Source: Dehalococcoidia bacterium UBA1141 (GTDB lineage Bacteria; Chloroflexota; Dehalococcoidia; Lucifugimonadales; UBA3495). Taken from it: 62,757 nt of DNA. The stretch is taken from NCBI GenBank assembly GCA_002311385.1, contig DCAE01000094.1, positions 71,084 to 133,840 on the forward strand, given 5' to 3'. The notes below the pieces were generated by a model, which was not told the DNA's origin, made no database searches, and worked only from the letters and a program-made list of their open reading frames with translations. This document shows, one piece after another, positions 9,369-18,198 of the stretch (the first letter of the stretch is position 1; each line of letters opens with the position of its first letter). A program made the translations under genes and the position numbers.

Positions 9369-10616
9369 CTACGGATTTTCTCCCATCGCAGGCTTTAGGG
9401 ACGGCATGGTCAACGAAACCAAGAAGCCCAATGCAAACATCGCCGACGCATAATAGAATGCTGCGGGGAAACCCCAAATCTGGGACAAAACCCCTGCCAA
9501 GATGGTGGATATGGCCCCAAATCCGGCATTGGTTCCCCACATCAGGCCGATGGCGGTGCCTTGCAGCCTCTGACCCTGGGTTAGGTCTATGGCCACCGCT
9601 TGCGTCAACGAGTTGACCGAAAAGAAGAAAAGCCCGAAAACAGCGACCGAGGCCGTAAATGCCACAGCGGTGCCGGTGATTACCATGGAGACCGGCAAGA
9701 CCATGGACACCGCCATGATGCCCACAATCAACTCCTTGCGGCCCGCCCGGTCTGAGATTGAACCTATCATCGGCCCCAGGAAGATTCCCATGGCCGCCAG
9801 CAGACCAACGTGGAAGCCAACCGACAGGTCGCCCATCTCCAAGTTCTCTCTCATGTAAAAGGGCAGATATAGTACCAACGCCCGGTCACCCATGCCCCTG
9901 ATGGCGGAGACCAGCATTACGGATACCATGCCGGCCCCGCTGAAGGAACGTCCGGTGACTTTGAACTGACCGCCAAGCCTGGCCCAAAAGTTGCCTTGGC
10001 CGGGGGTGGCGGTTCCGGTCCGGCGCATAAACACTGCGATGGCCAGAAACAAGGGAAGAATCAAGACCATGCCGTACCGAAGCACGTCTTGCCAAACAAG
10101 AACCGCCAAAAGCGCCCCAATGATTATAGGTCCTATAAAATCTCCCAGGCTTCCCGTGGAACGGTGCAATGAAATTACAAAGCCTTTGCGTTTGGGAAAG
10201 CGTTCGGCCAAAAGGCCCAAAGCGGGAGGATGCCAGAGGCCGCTGCCCGCATTTCCGACCATCACTGCAACGATGACCAGCACATACAGGTTGTCTACCA
10301 AACTGACCGCAAAATAACCGAAGCCGATGATTAGCATGGCAATGGCCAGCATTTGGCCCCTGCGGTGTTGGTACATATCGGAGAGTATCCCCGCAGTCAC
10401 GCTGATGAGCCCCGCAGATACTTGCCGGGAACCGTCTATGGCCCCGGTCATGATTGGGGAAAGTCCCAAGGACGCCGCAATGTGGGGCAGAAGGACGATA
10501 AAGCCTCTGGTATAGATGTGCTCTATCGTGTGAGCGGCGATTACGCCAGCCGCTGTAGCTTTTTCGCCGGTGGTGACGACTACCCCACCGTCGGCGCTTT
10601 CAGCAGCTTGGACCAT
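9369..10616 (-). CDS. Major facilitator superfamily transporter
   Basis: A 415-residue protein with about twelve hydrophobic helices. The loop between helices 2 and 3 has GILSDMYQHRRGQ, a variant of the MFS motif GxxxDrxGrr, and the second half repeats it as GSISDRAGRKE. The protein would be a secondary transporter in the cytoplasmic membrane; substrate and direction are unknown. It shares an operon-like arrangement with the LLM oxidoreductase and is divergent from the alpha/beta hydrolase. The start is ATG at 10616 without a clear ribosome-binding site. Confidence 0.85.
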   Translation of the reverse strand: MVQAAESADGGVVVTTGEKATAAGVIAAHTIEHIYTRGFIVLLPHIAASLGLSPIMTGAIDGSRQVSAGLISVTAGILSDMYQHRRGQMLAIAMLIIGFGYFAVSLVDNLYVLVIVAVMVGNAGSGLWHPPALGLLAERFPKRKGFVISLHRSTGSLGDFIGPIIIGALLAVLVWQDVLRYGMVLILPLFLAIAVFMRRTGTATPGQGNFWARLGGQFKVTGRSFSGAGMVSVMLVSAIRGMGDRALVLYLPFYMRENLEMGDLSVGFHVGLLAAMGIFLGPMIGSISDRAGRKELIVGIMAVSMVLPVSMVITGTAVAFTASVAVFGLFFFSVNSLTQAVAIDLTQGQRLQGTAIGLMWGTNAGFGAISTILAGVLSQIWGFPAAFYYASAMFALGFLVSLTMPSLKPAMGENP

Positions 10617-10940
10617 TATTAGTTAGACATTTCCGGTAAATCGGAATTGAGAAGGTTCAAAATAGAATCCTTTGTTGCATAGCTGATGCAAGATGGCTGA
10701 TGCGAGTCATAGTAGCCTGGGAGCTCCGCGGCAGTCGCCTTAGGCAGTATACACCGCCGGTTTTGACCCGGTTTTAACACTGTAGCGGGGAGGGCGAAAA
10801 CTTGACAAGGTTCATGTGCCGTCCGACAATCACCGACGGCCAGTTATTATTGATTTTAGGCTTGGGCGAATTTTGGTCTGGGCGAAAATTGAAGTCGCCA
10901 AAACTGGCACCACCAAGACAGATAAGGAGAAACCTATTCC
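10617..10940. other. Divergent intergenic region between MFS transporter and hydrolase
   Basis: This 324-base region separates divergent genes and holds the plus-strand promoter listed next. Near 10758-10778 a short direct repeat, CCGGTTTT then CCCGGTTTTAA, occurs just upstream of that promoter. A ribosome-binding site AAGGAG lies at 10924-10929, eleven bases before the hydrolase ATG. No small gene is seen. Confidence 0.5.
10802..10830 (+). promoter_or_regulatory. Sigma70-type promoter for the alpha/beta hydrolase
   Basis: A perfect TTGACA (10802-10807), a 17-base spacer and GACAAT (10825-10830, four of six). Predicted start near 10837 gives a leader of about 100 bases to the ATG at 10941. 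Confidence 0.5.
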
Positions 10941-11741
10941 ATGACTACCAGTTCAACGGCCTGGAAAGAAGAGATTTTAAGTATTGCCGGAGTCGATCTG
11001 CAGATTATTAAAGGGGGCTCCGGCGAGCCGCTATTGATTCTTCACGACGAGATCGGACACCACGAATGGCTCAACTACCAGCAAGCACTATCTCAAAATC
11101 ACACCTTGCACATTCCTTCCCACCCTGGATTCGGCAAGACCCAGCCCCTTGAATGGATCATGAACATGCGGGACATGGCTGGCTGGTACCTTCAAGCATT
11201 GGACGAACTCAAGTTAGGCCCGATTAACGTCGTAGGTTTTTCAATGGGCGGATGGCTGGCTGCGGAAATGGCGACCATGGACACGAGCATGTTCAAGAAG
11301 ATCGTGCTGGTGGGGGCTACGGGTGTTAAACCGCCGGTGGGTGAAATATATGACATGTTCTTGGAGATAGCACAGAACTTCATTACGGCCGGCTTCGTGG
11401 ACTCAAGTAAGGTGGAAGAATTCCAGAAGATTTGCCCCGACGATGCGCCGGCGGAGTTGGTGGAGGCTTGGGAGGTCGCCAGAGAGGAGGCCTGCCGCTT
11501 AGGTTGGAAGCCGTATATGTACTACGCTGGTTTGCCCCAATTGCTGCCACGATTGAAGGCTTTACCGACACTTATAGTGTGGGGCCGCCAGGACGCCATC
11601 GTGCCAATCAGCGCTGGCGAACTGTACCACCAGTCCATCCCAGGTTCAAAGTTGACGGTTCTGGAAGACTGTGGTCACAGGCCCGAGATCGAAAAGACCT
11701 CTGATTTTGTGCAGCTCGTTAACGAATTTCTAAATAGCTGA
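10941..11741 (+). CDS. Alpha/beta hydrolase
   Basis: A 266-residue soluble alpha/beta-hydrolase fold protein. The nucleophile elbow is GFSMGG (Ser101), with Asp218 in GRQDAIVP and His246 in DCGHRPE, so a full catalytic triad is present. A cap-like insertion lies at about 130-190. The family hydrolyses esters, lactones, C-C bonds or epoxides; substrate is unknown. AAGGAG upstream supports the ATG at 10941. It converges on the iron-dependent dehydrogenase with only two bases between stop codons. Confidence 0.85.
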   Translation: MTTSSTAWKEEILSIAGVDLQIIKGGSGEPLLILHDEIGHHEWLNYQQALSQNHTLHIPSHPGFGKTQPLEWIMNMRDMAGWYLQALDELKLGPINVVGFSMGGWLAAEMATMDTSMFKKIVLVGATGVKPPVGEIYDMFLEIAQNFITAGFVDSSKVEEFQKICPDDAPAELVEAWEVAREEACRLGWKPYMYYAGLPQLLPRLKALPTLIVWGRQDAIVPISAGELYHQSIPGSKLTVLEDCGHRPEIEKTSDFVQLVNEFLNS

Positions 11742-11743
11742 AT

Positions 11744-12934
11744 CTAGAAGGCGCTGCGCAGGACGGTCATGATGGGACCGGCGTCGGAGACGGGTTTGGG
11801 ATTGGTGGCCAGGCCCCGGTCATGAAGGGTGGCTGCGGCTATAAATTCCAGCCCATCTTCAGGAACACCGACGTCCCGCAGCGTCTCGGGCATGTCCAGG
11901 TCTCGGCACAACTGGGCGACAGCATCGGCTGCGGCCAGACCTGCTTCTTCGGCAGTCATCCGGCTGGTCTTGACTCCCATGGCCTCGGCGATTAACTCCT
12001 GGCGATCCTCGCTGGCATCCAGATTAAAGCGCATGGTGTGGGGCAATAGGATTGCGTTGGCCTCTCCGTGGGGCACGTCGTACAGGCCTCCCACGTGGTG
12101 GGCGATAGCAGTGTTCATGCCCAGACCGCCTACCGCAGCCATAGCCAACATGGGCAACGTGGCTGCGGTCTTCGTATTGAGCAGTACGTCCATATCCCCA
12201 TTCTTGCATTGAGGAAGATATTCGACCAACATCTTGATGGCATGTAGCGCAGCAGCGTCGCCTATGGGATTGTGGCCAGTGGAGTAGACACTCTCCACCG
12301 CAATGCGGAACTGACCAATGGCGGTGGACAGGAGTATCGGCATGGGCGTGGTCGCCAATGCTTTGCCGTCTATGATTACGACTCGGTGACCGGTGCCTTG
12401 CCCCGACGACAGAATCTTGCGGCCCAAGGATTTGTCGGTGAAGCCGCCTCCGCCCCTGCTAAGTTCTGCGCCGCCCATGGTGGTAGGTACACTTACTATG
12501 GGCACTTTATCGTGGGGAGCATCGGGGATGACTACTGTATTCGGCGGGGTAAACTGGACCTCGAAATCGTGGATCTCACCACCCTCGGCCAGCAGCAAGG
12601 CGATGCCTTTGGTGGTGTCGTGGGTACTGCCACCGCCAACGCTGATTAAGACGTCCGGTCCTACGGCACGAGCAGCTTCCACCGCCTGACGGAGCACTTC
12701 CACAGGGGAATGAGGAGCCACCCCCGAAAACAGACCTGCGTAGCGCGTTCCCAAGGCCGATTGCACCCTTTGCACCACGTCGGCGCCCTCAAGAATGGTA
12801 GGGCCGCAGATTACCATTGCCCGCTTTGTGCCCAGTCCCTCCAGAATCCCGTCGATGCCGGAGATTGCCTCAGGGCCGCACACGATGTCCTGAGCCATGC
12901 CTCGGTAGGTGTATTCCAGTGAAGATTCAGGCAT
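11744..12934 (-). CDS. Iron-containing alcohol dehydrogenase (maleylacetate reductase-like)
   Basis: A group III metal-dependent NAD(P) dehydrogenase. The nucleotide-binding region has ISVGGGSTHDTTKG, with the GGGS loop, followed by PTTMGGAELS; the metal-binding region has HHVGGLYDVPHGEANAILLPH. Length near 396 residues fits. Maleylacetate reductase, which ends aromatic catabolism, is one option, but general alcohol or lactaldehyde dehydrogenases look alike. The open frame begins with GTG at 12943, followed by ATGs at 12937 and 12934; AGGTG best serves 12934. It lies downstream of the repeat island that separates it from the Mo-oxidoreductase operon. Confidence 0.82.
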   Translation of the reverse strand: MPESSLEYTYRGMAQDIVCGPEAISGIDGILEGLGTKRAMVICGPTILEGADVVQRVQSALGTRYAGLFSGVAPHSPVEVLRQAVEAARAVGPDVLISVGGGSTHDTTKGIALLLAEGGEIHDFEVQFTPPNTVVIPDAPHDKVPIVSVPTTMGGAELSRGGGGFTDKSLGRKILSSGQGTGHRVVIIDGKALATTPMPILLSTAIGQFRIAVESVYSTGHNPIGDAAALHAIKMLVEYLPQCKNGDMDVLLNTKTAATLPMLAMAAVGGLGMNTAIAHHVGGLYDVPHGEANAILLPHTMRFNLDASEDRQELIAEAMGVKTSRMTAEEAGLAAADAVAQLCRDLDMPETLRDVGVPEDGLEFIAAATLHDRGLATNPKPVSDAGPIMTVLRSAF

Positions 12935-13094
12935 CATTTTCACCTATGAATCGCCGCCGCAGGCAGCAAACGGCAAGATTCCGTTGATTCTCTTTGCAGG
13001 GATTTGCCTGTGTTCTTGTTGGTGGACAAGTTTACGCTCTGGGGCTGCGCCCGCTCACGCTGAGATAGTCGAACGAAATATTAGCTTATCGAAT

Positions 13095-13119
13095 CCTTCG
13101 ACACGCTCAGGACGAACGG
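13095..13119 (+). repeat. REP-like element, CTTCGACA-GCTCAGGACGAACG family
   Basis: Matches the short dispersed element TTCGACA(A/G)GCTCAG(G)ACGAACGG that recurs at 13271, 13321, 29988, 30115, 31375 and 36957 in this window. All copies seen lie outside or at the edges of genes. Confidence 0.7.
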
Positions 13120-13145
13120 GAGAGGTGAAACTTAGGCCATTCGTG

Positions 13146-13277
13146 GCCCACTTATCACTCGTTCTCAGTTAGCCTGCCACCCGTTCCCAGCCAGCCTGCT
13201 TCTCGTTCCCGGCTAGCTTGCTACTCGTTCGTGGTCAGCCCACCACCCGTTTGCAGTGGGCTAGCCGCCCGTTCGTG
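13146..13277 (+). repeat. Six degenerate 22-bp tandem repeats
   Basis: Units start at 13146, 13168, 13190, 13212, 13234 and 13256, each exactly 22 bases. Every unit has CGTT at positions 15-18, and most have AGC or GGC near positions 4-6 and a C-rich middle. The unit resembles the REP-like element that follows directly at 13271, so the array probably grew from it. A 22-bp period cannot preserve a reading frame, so it is non-coding. Confidence 0.7.
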
Positions 13278-13345
13278 GTGAGCCTGTCGAACCACAATTA
13301 TTGCAATCCCCCAGTTAGGTCATTCGACAAGCCCAGTACGAACGG
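13271..13345. repeat. Facing pair of REP-like elements
   Basis: GTTCGTGGTGAGCCTGTCG (from 13271) and ATTCGACAAGCCCAGTACG (from 13322) are the same element in opposite orientation, about 27 bases apart. The pair could fold into a large cruciform or RNA hairpin between the Mo-oxidoreductase and dehydrogenase genes. Confidence 0.65.
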
Positions 13346-13412
13346 AACCACGTCAACATCGCAAAGAATTGGGGGTCGGGTTAGCGGCTCCAGACAGATT
13401 TGTTAGCCTTTA

Positions 13413-15719
13413 TTATTTGTTCCAGATTGCGTCCAGGACGTTCCCCGGGGACATGGGCAATTGGTTCATCCTGACGCCAACCGCATTGTAAATCGCGTTG
13501 GCGATGGCGGCCATGGGAGGCACCAAGGGAACCTCTCCAACGCCCCGCACCCCAAAGGGATGGGTGGGATTGGCCACCTCGACGATTACGGTGTCAATCA
13601 TGGGCAAATCCAGGCTGGTGGGCATGCGGTAGTCCAAGAAGCTGGAGTTAGCCATCTCACCTTGGTCGGGATTGTAGTAATACTCTTCGTTCAAAGCCCA
13701 ACCGATTCCTTGCACGGCTCCGCCTTGCATCTGTCCTTCCACGTAGCTGGGATGTATGGCCTTGCCAGCGTCTTGTATGGCAGTGTATCGAAGGATATCC
13801 ACCTTCCCGGTCTCCGGGTCTACCTCTACGTCTACGATATGGACGGCAAAAGCGCCTCCGGGAGCGGACGGGTTGACGTTCCCTCGGCCGACCACCGGCC
13901 CGCCGGTGCCATTTAGCCTGGGAGCCAACTCTTTGAAGGTCATGCGAAGTTCCGGGTCGGAACGGTGGGACATGACGCCGCCTTCGTACTCAATGTCGTC
14001 TTCGGAAACGTCCCAAATCTTGGCCGCCCGGGCAATCAGCTGTTGTTTGATGTCCAGCGCCGCTTCGTAAGTGGCCCAACCGGTCTTGAAAGCCACGCTG
14101 CTGCCGCCGGTGAGGGATGTGTAACCAACGGAGTCGGTGTCACCCACGGTGGGTCTTACTTCTTCAACTCCGATGCCTAAGACCTCGGCCAAGTGTTGGG
14201 CCATCACCACTCGGCTGCCGCCAATGTCCGGAGAACCTTCAATCAAGCTGACGCTGCCGTCGGGGTTGACGCTGGCGGTGGCGCTGGCAGGACCGGTGGC
14301 ATTGAACCAGAAGCCGCTGGCCACGCCTCGTCCTTGGTTGGGGCCCGCTAGGGGAGCGGAGTAGTGGTCATGATCTTTAGCCGCTTCCAAAGTCTCCAAG
14401 AACCCTATCTTGGGGTTTACCGGGCCGGTGATTCTGCGACTGCCTTCTTTGGCGCCGTTGATAAGACGTAATTCCAAGGAATCCATGCCCAGCTTCTCGG
14501 CGATTTCGTCAATCACCGTCTCGGCGGCAAAAGCCGCGGCAGGGGCTCCGGGAGCGCGGTAGGCTGCAGTTTTGGGTTTGTTTAAGACAATGTCGTAGCC
14601 TTCGATGCGACCGTTTTCGATGATATATGGGGCGAATATGCACTGGCAGCCAGGGTTCACGGGCGATCCCGGAAATGCCCCGGCCTCGTATATTAAGGTT
14701 GCATCGGCGGCGGTAATCTTCCCGTCTTTGGTGGCGCCAATCTTGACCCGATAAGACCCACCCGAGGTGGGACCGGAAGCCTCGAAAACATCGGCCCGGC
14801 TCATGGCCACCTTCACGGGTTTGCCGCTCTTTTTAGCCAAAAGAGCGGCCACGGGTTCCAGGTAAATCAAGGTTTTGCCGCCGAACCCACCACCGATTTC
14901 CATCGGGACCACTTTAATAGTGGCGATGGGTATGCCCAGAATTGTGGCTGTCTGGTCCCTAACGTTAAAGTGGCCCTGGCTGGAGCACCACAACGTGAGG
15001 TTGCCATCCTCGCCCCACAGGGCGGTGGCGGAATGGGGTTCTATGTACCCTTGATGCACTGATTGGGAGCGGTATTCCCGCTCGACAATAACGTCTGCTT
15101 CTTTGAAACCTTTTTCGATGTCTCCGGACTCGAAGACAAAGTGGTTGGCGATATTGCTGGACTTGGTGGCGTCATCCTCGGACCTCAGTCCGCCGGGTCG
15201 CACGTTGGCGTCTGTGGCGTTGAAGAGCCTCTCGTGGAGCACCGGAGCGTCGGGTTTCATGGAATCTAGCACGTCCACCACGAAGGGCAACACTTCATAG
15301 TCCACGTCTATCAGGGACGCAGCTTCTTCGGCGATATGGAGGCTGGTAGCCGCCACCGCCGCCACGGCATGTCCTTTATAAAGGGCCTTGTCCGTTGCCA
15401 GGATGTTGTTGCTCAGGAACTTGGGGTTAATCATCGCCCCCTCACCCTGGTCCATCAGCTTTCCAGTGGGTTGAGGAAGATCGGCGCCCGTTACAACGGC
15501 CTTAACTCCAGGCAAAGCAAGGGCTCTGGTGGCGTCAATGGACTTGATGCGAGCATGTGGGTGGGGACTCCTGACTATCTTGGCGTGTAGCAGTCCCGGC
15601 AGGGTGATATCGGCACTGTAACGGGCTCTGCCGGTGACTTTATCAGCCCCATCATGGCGAATGGGCCGACCGCCTACCACGTTAAACTCTTGATTTGAAA
15701 GAACAATATTAGACGTCAT
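13413..15719 (-). CDS. Xanthine dehydrogenase-family molybdopterin-binding subunit (copy 1)
   Basis: The large subunit of a molybdenum hydroxylase (aldehyde/xanthine/CO dehydrogenase family), which binds Mo-pterin cytosine dinucleotide and hydroxylates its substrate with water. The 768-residue chain has GGGFGGK (276-282), AYRAPG (386-391) and catalytic base Glu729 in GVGE. The AYRAPG loop differs from the AYRCSFR loop of true form I CO dehydrogenase. It follows its paralogue at 15840-18152 by 120 bases. No iron-sulfur or FAD subunit gene lies in this window, so partners must be elsewhere or the enzyme differs. ATG at 15719 has AGAGG about ten bases upstream. Confidence 0.87.
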   Translation of the reverse strand: MTSNIVLSNQEFNVVGGRPIRHDGADKVTGRARYSADITLPGLLHAKIVRSPHPHARIKSIDATRALALPGVKAVVTGADLPQPTGKLMDQGEGAMINPKFLSNNILATDKALYKGHAVAAVAATSLHIAEEAASLIDVDYEVLPFVVDVLDSMKPDAPVLHERLFNATDANVRPGGLRSEDDATKSSNIANHFVFESGDIEKGFKEADVIVEREYRSQSVHQGYIEPHSATALWGEDGNLTLWCSSQGHFNVRDQTATILGIPIATIKVVPMEIGGGFGGKTLIYLEPVAALLAKKSGKPVKVAMSRADVFEASGPTSGGSYRVKIGATKDGKITAADATLIYEAGAFPGSPVNPGCQCIFAPYIIENGRIEGYDIVLNKPKTAAYRAPGAPAAAFAAETVIDEIAEKLGMDSLELRLINGAKEGSRRITGPVNPKIGFLETLEAAKDHDHYSAPLAGPNQGRGVASGFWFNATGPASATASVNPDGSVSLIEGSPDIGGSRVVMAQHLAEVLGIGVEEVRPTVGDTDSVGYTSLTGGSSVAFKTGWATYEAALDIKQQLIARAAKIWDVSEDDIEYEGGVMSHRSDPELRMTFKELAPRLNGTGGPVVGRGNVNPSAPGGAFAVHIVDVEVDPETGKVDILRYTAIQDAGKAIHPSYVEGQMQGGAVQGIGWALNEEYYYNPDQGEMANSSFLDYRMPTSLDLPMIDTVIVEVANPTHPFGVRGVGEVPLVPPMAAIANAIYNAVGVRMNQLPMSPGNVLDAIWNK

Positions 15720-15839
15720 AGGTTATATACCTCTTTTAGTGGCTAAATGCGGGGGAACGTGGAGATTTTAACATAACGGTCGCTTTTGTACCCATGATGC
15801 TGGCGAATCGAGCGCGCCATGCCCTTACTTCCCTTAATC

Positions 15840-18152
15840 CTACTTCCCATCCTGGGCCCACATGGCTTCAAGCACGTTGCCGGGCGACATTGGCAGCGCA
15901 GCCATCCGCACGCCCACGGCGTTGTGGATGGCGTTGGCAACTGCGGCGATGGGGGGCACTATACATACTTCGCCCACGCCCCGGACACCAAAAGGATGGC
16001 CAGGATTGGCCACCTCAACAATCACGGTGTCAATCATGGGCATGTCCAGGCTGGTAGGCATACGGTAGTCCAAGAAAGTTGGGTTGGCCATCTGTCCGGC
16101 ATCGTTGTAGACGTACTCTTCATTGAGAGCCCAACCGATTCCTTGTGCCACTCCTCCCTGAATCTGTCCTTCCACATAACTTGGATGGATTGCCTTGCCC
16201 ACATCTTGGAGAGCCGTGTACTTGAGAATATCGACCTTGCCGGTGTCGGGGTCAACCTCCACGTCCACAATATGAACAGCGAAAGCGTTGCCCACACCCC
16301 CCGGGTTTACGTTACCTCTACCTACCACGGGTCCGCCGGTGCCGTTCAACCGGGCGGCAATCTGTTTGAAAGTTAGTTTCAGTTCCGGGTCCGACTTGTG
16401 GGAGGCCACCCCATCGGCGTAATCGACGTCTTCGGGTCCGACATCCCATGTCTGCGCGGCCCGATGCCGGAGTTGCTCTCTGATGTCCACAGCCGCTTCG
16501 TGGCAAGCCCAACCGGACTTGAAAGTCGCCCCGCTGCCAGCGGTAAGAGAGGTGTAGCCGACGGAGTCGGTGTCGCCAATCGACGGGTGAACGTCCTCTA
16601 CAGGAAGACCCAGCACCTCTGCCACTTGCATGGCCATGGATGCCCGGCTACCGCCGATGTCCGGAGAGCCTTCGACCAGACTCACCGTGCCGTCGGCATT
16701 GACACTTGCGGTGGCGCAAGCAGGTCCGCTGCCATTGAACCAAAATCCACTTGCGACCCCTCGGCCCCGGTTGGGTCCTTCCAGAGGCGTCTTGTAATGC
16801 TCTGTGTCCATGGCCGCAGCCAAGGTTTCCAGGTTTCCAACGCGCTGCAAGACTGGGCCTGGAATGCGGCGGCTCCCTTCTTTGGAGCCGTTCTTCACTC
16901 GAAATTCCAACGGGTCTATCCCCAGCTTTTCCGAAATCTCGTCCATGACCGACTCGGCGGCGAAGGAAGCCGCAGGCACGCCCGGCGCACGGTAGGCAGC
17001 GGCCTTTGGCTTGTTTACCACCACGTCGTAGCCTTCGATTCTCCCGTTTGCGATGTTGTATGGCGCCAGCACGCACTGGCAAGCCTGATTTATGGGGGAA
17101 CCAGGAAATCCGCCTGCCTCGTACATCATCGTGATGTCAGCGCCGGTAATCATGCCTTCTTTATCGGCCCCAATCTTCACCCGTATAAAGCTGCCGGAGG
17201 TGGGCCCCGTGCCCTCGAATACCTCCGAGCGGTCCATGGAGACTTTCACCGGACGCCCAGCTTTCTTCGAAAGCGCAGCGGCGACCGGCTCTAAGTAGGT
17301 AACGGTCTTACCGCCGAAGCCACCGCCGATTTCCATTGGAATCACCTTCATCTGTGAGACCGGGATCCCCAGGACGATGCTGGTGAGGTCTCGCATCTGG
17401 AAATGACCTTGGCTGCTGCTCCATATCGTCAATTTCCCGTCTTCGCCCCACATAGCGGTGGCAGCGTGGGGTTCAATGTAACCCTGATGTACGGTGGCAG
17501 TTCGGAACTCACGCTCAACGATTACGTGAGCCTGTTTAAATCCCTGGCTCGGGTCTCCTACCTCGTAAACGAAATGGTTGGCGATGTTGGTAACCTTCCC
17601 GTTGTCGTTCTCATCCCGCAGACCGCCGGGGCGTATGTCGGCGTTTTCCACGTTGGCGAGGCGCTCGTGCAATACGGGGGCATCGTCTTTCATGGCATCC
17701 AACACATCGGTGACGCCGGGCAGCACCTCGTAGTTCACGTCAATCAAGGAAAGGGCTTCCTCAGCCACATGGAGACTGGTAGCCGCCACCGCAGCCACGG
17801 CATGCCCCCTATAAAGAGCTTTTTCCGCTGCCATGCAGTTGTTGCTAATCCATTTGGAGTTAGTCATGGCGCCTTCGCCCAAATCCGTCAATTTACCGGC
17901 GGGCTGGATGAAATCCGCCGAGGTTACCACTGCCTTGACGCCCGGTAGGGCCAATGCTCTGGTGGCATCGACGGACTTTATGCGAGCGTGGGCATGAGGA
18001 CTACGCAAGACCTTTCCGTAGAGCAATCCAGGCATGCTGATGTCAGCGCTGTACCTGGCCCTACCAGTAACCTTATCTACCCCATCGGGGCGGATGGGCC
18101 TAGTACCCACCACGTTAAATTCTTGGTTCGAGAGAACGACATTGGAAGCCAT
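15840..18152 (-). CDS. Xanthine dehydrogenase-family molybdopterin-binding subunit (copy 2)
   Basis: A 770-residue paralogue of the downstream copy, co-linear over its whole length, with the same opening (SNQEFNVVG), GGGFGGK loop, AYRAPG loop and GVGE (Glu728). The two differ around the substrate-channel segments, for example SGPTSGGSYR against TGPTSGSFIR, so substrate preference may differ. It sits 46 bases after the pseudo-carboxypeptidase/GH88 gene and would be translated before copy 1. ATG at 18152 has AGAGG ten bases upstream. Both copies keep active-site residues, so neither looks like a pseudogene. Confidence 0.87.
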   Translation of the reverse strand: MASNVVLSNQEFNVVGTRPIRPDGVDKVTGRARYSADISMPGLLYGKVLRSPHAHARIKSVDATRALALPGVKAVVTSADFIQPAGKLTDLGEGAMTNSKWISNNCMAAEKALYRGHAVAAVAATSLHVAEEALSLIDVNYEVLPGVTDVLDAMKDDAPVLHERLANVENADIRPGGLRDENDNGKVTNIANHFVYEVGDPSQGFKQAHVIVEREFRTATVHQGYIEPHAATAMWGEDGKLTIWSSSQGHFQMRDLTSIVLGIPVSQMKVIPMEIGGGFGGKTVTYLEPVAAALSKKAGRPVKVSMDRSEVFEGTGPTSGSFIRVKIGADKEGMITGADITMMYEAGGFPGSPINQACQCVLAPYNIANGRIEGYDVVVNKPKAAAYRAPGVPAASFAAESVMDEISEKLGIDPLEFRVKNGSKEGSRRIPGPVLQRVGNLETLAAAMDTEHYKTPLEGPNRGRGVASGFWFNGSGPACATASVNADGTVSLVEGSPDIGGSRASMAMQVAEVLGLPVEDVHPSIGDTDSVGYTSLTAGSGATFKSGWACHEAAVDIREQLRHRAAQTWDVGPEDVDYADGVASHKSDPELKLTFKQIAARLNGTGGPVVGRGNVNPGGVGNAFAVHIVDVEVDPDTGKVDILKYTALQDVGKAIHPSYVEGQIQGGVAQGIGWALNEEYVYNDAGQMANPTFLDYRMPTSLDMPMIDTVIVEVANPGHPFGVRGVGEVCIVPPIAAVANAIHNAVGVRMAALPMSPGNVLEAMWAQDGK

Positions 18153-18198
18153 TGCTTTTCTACCTCTATAATTTTTGGTTCTAATTCAGGAAATGTTA

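Larger units (their letters stand above)
12935..13412. other. Repeat-rich intergenic island
   Basis: A gap of about 480 bases with no credible gene. It contains three REP-like palindromic elements and a degenerate tandem array of six 22-bp units, listed separately. It lies between the end of the Mo-oxidoreductase operon and the start of the dehydrogenase gene. Confidence 0.7.

Noticed and set aside
13146..13277. Possible CRISPR array
   Set aside because: Units of 22 bp are adjacent and degenerate with no unique spacers, and no cas gene is nearby.
16398..17294. 298-residue plus-strand frame
   Set aside because: It is antisense to the molybdenum hydroxylase large subunit and its composition reflects codon bias of that gene.
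13413..18152. Form I aerobic CO dehydrogenase (coxL)
   Set aside because: The active-site loop is AYRAPG, not the AYRCSFR of form I CoxL, and coxS/coxM are absent.
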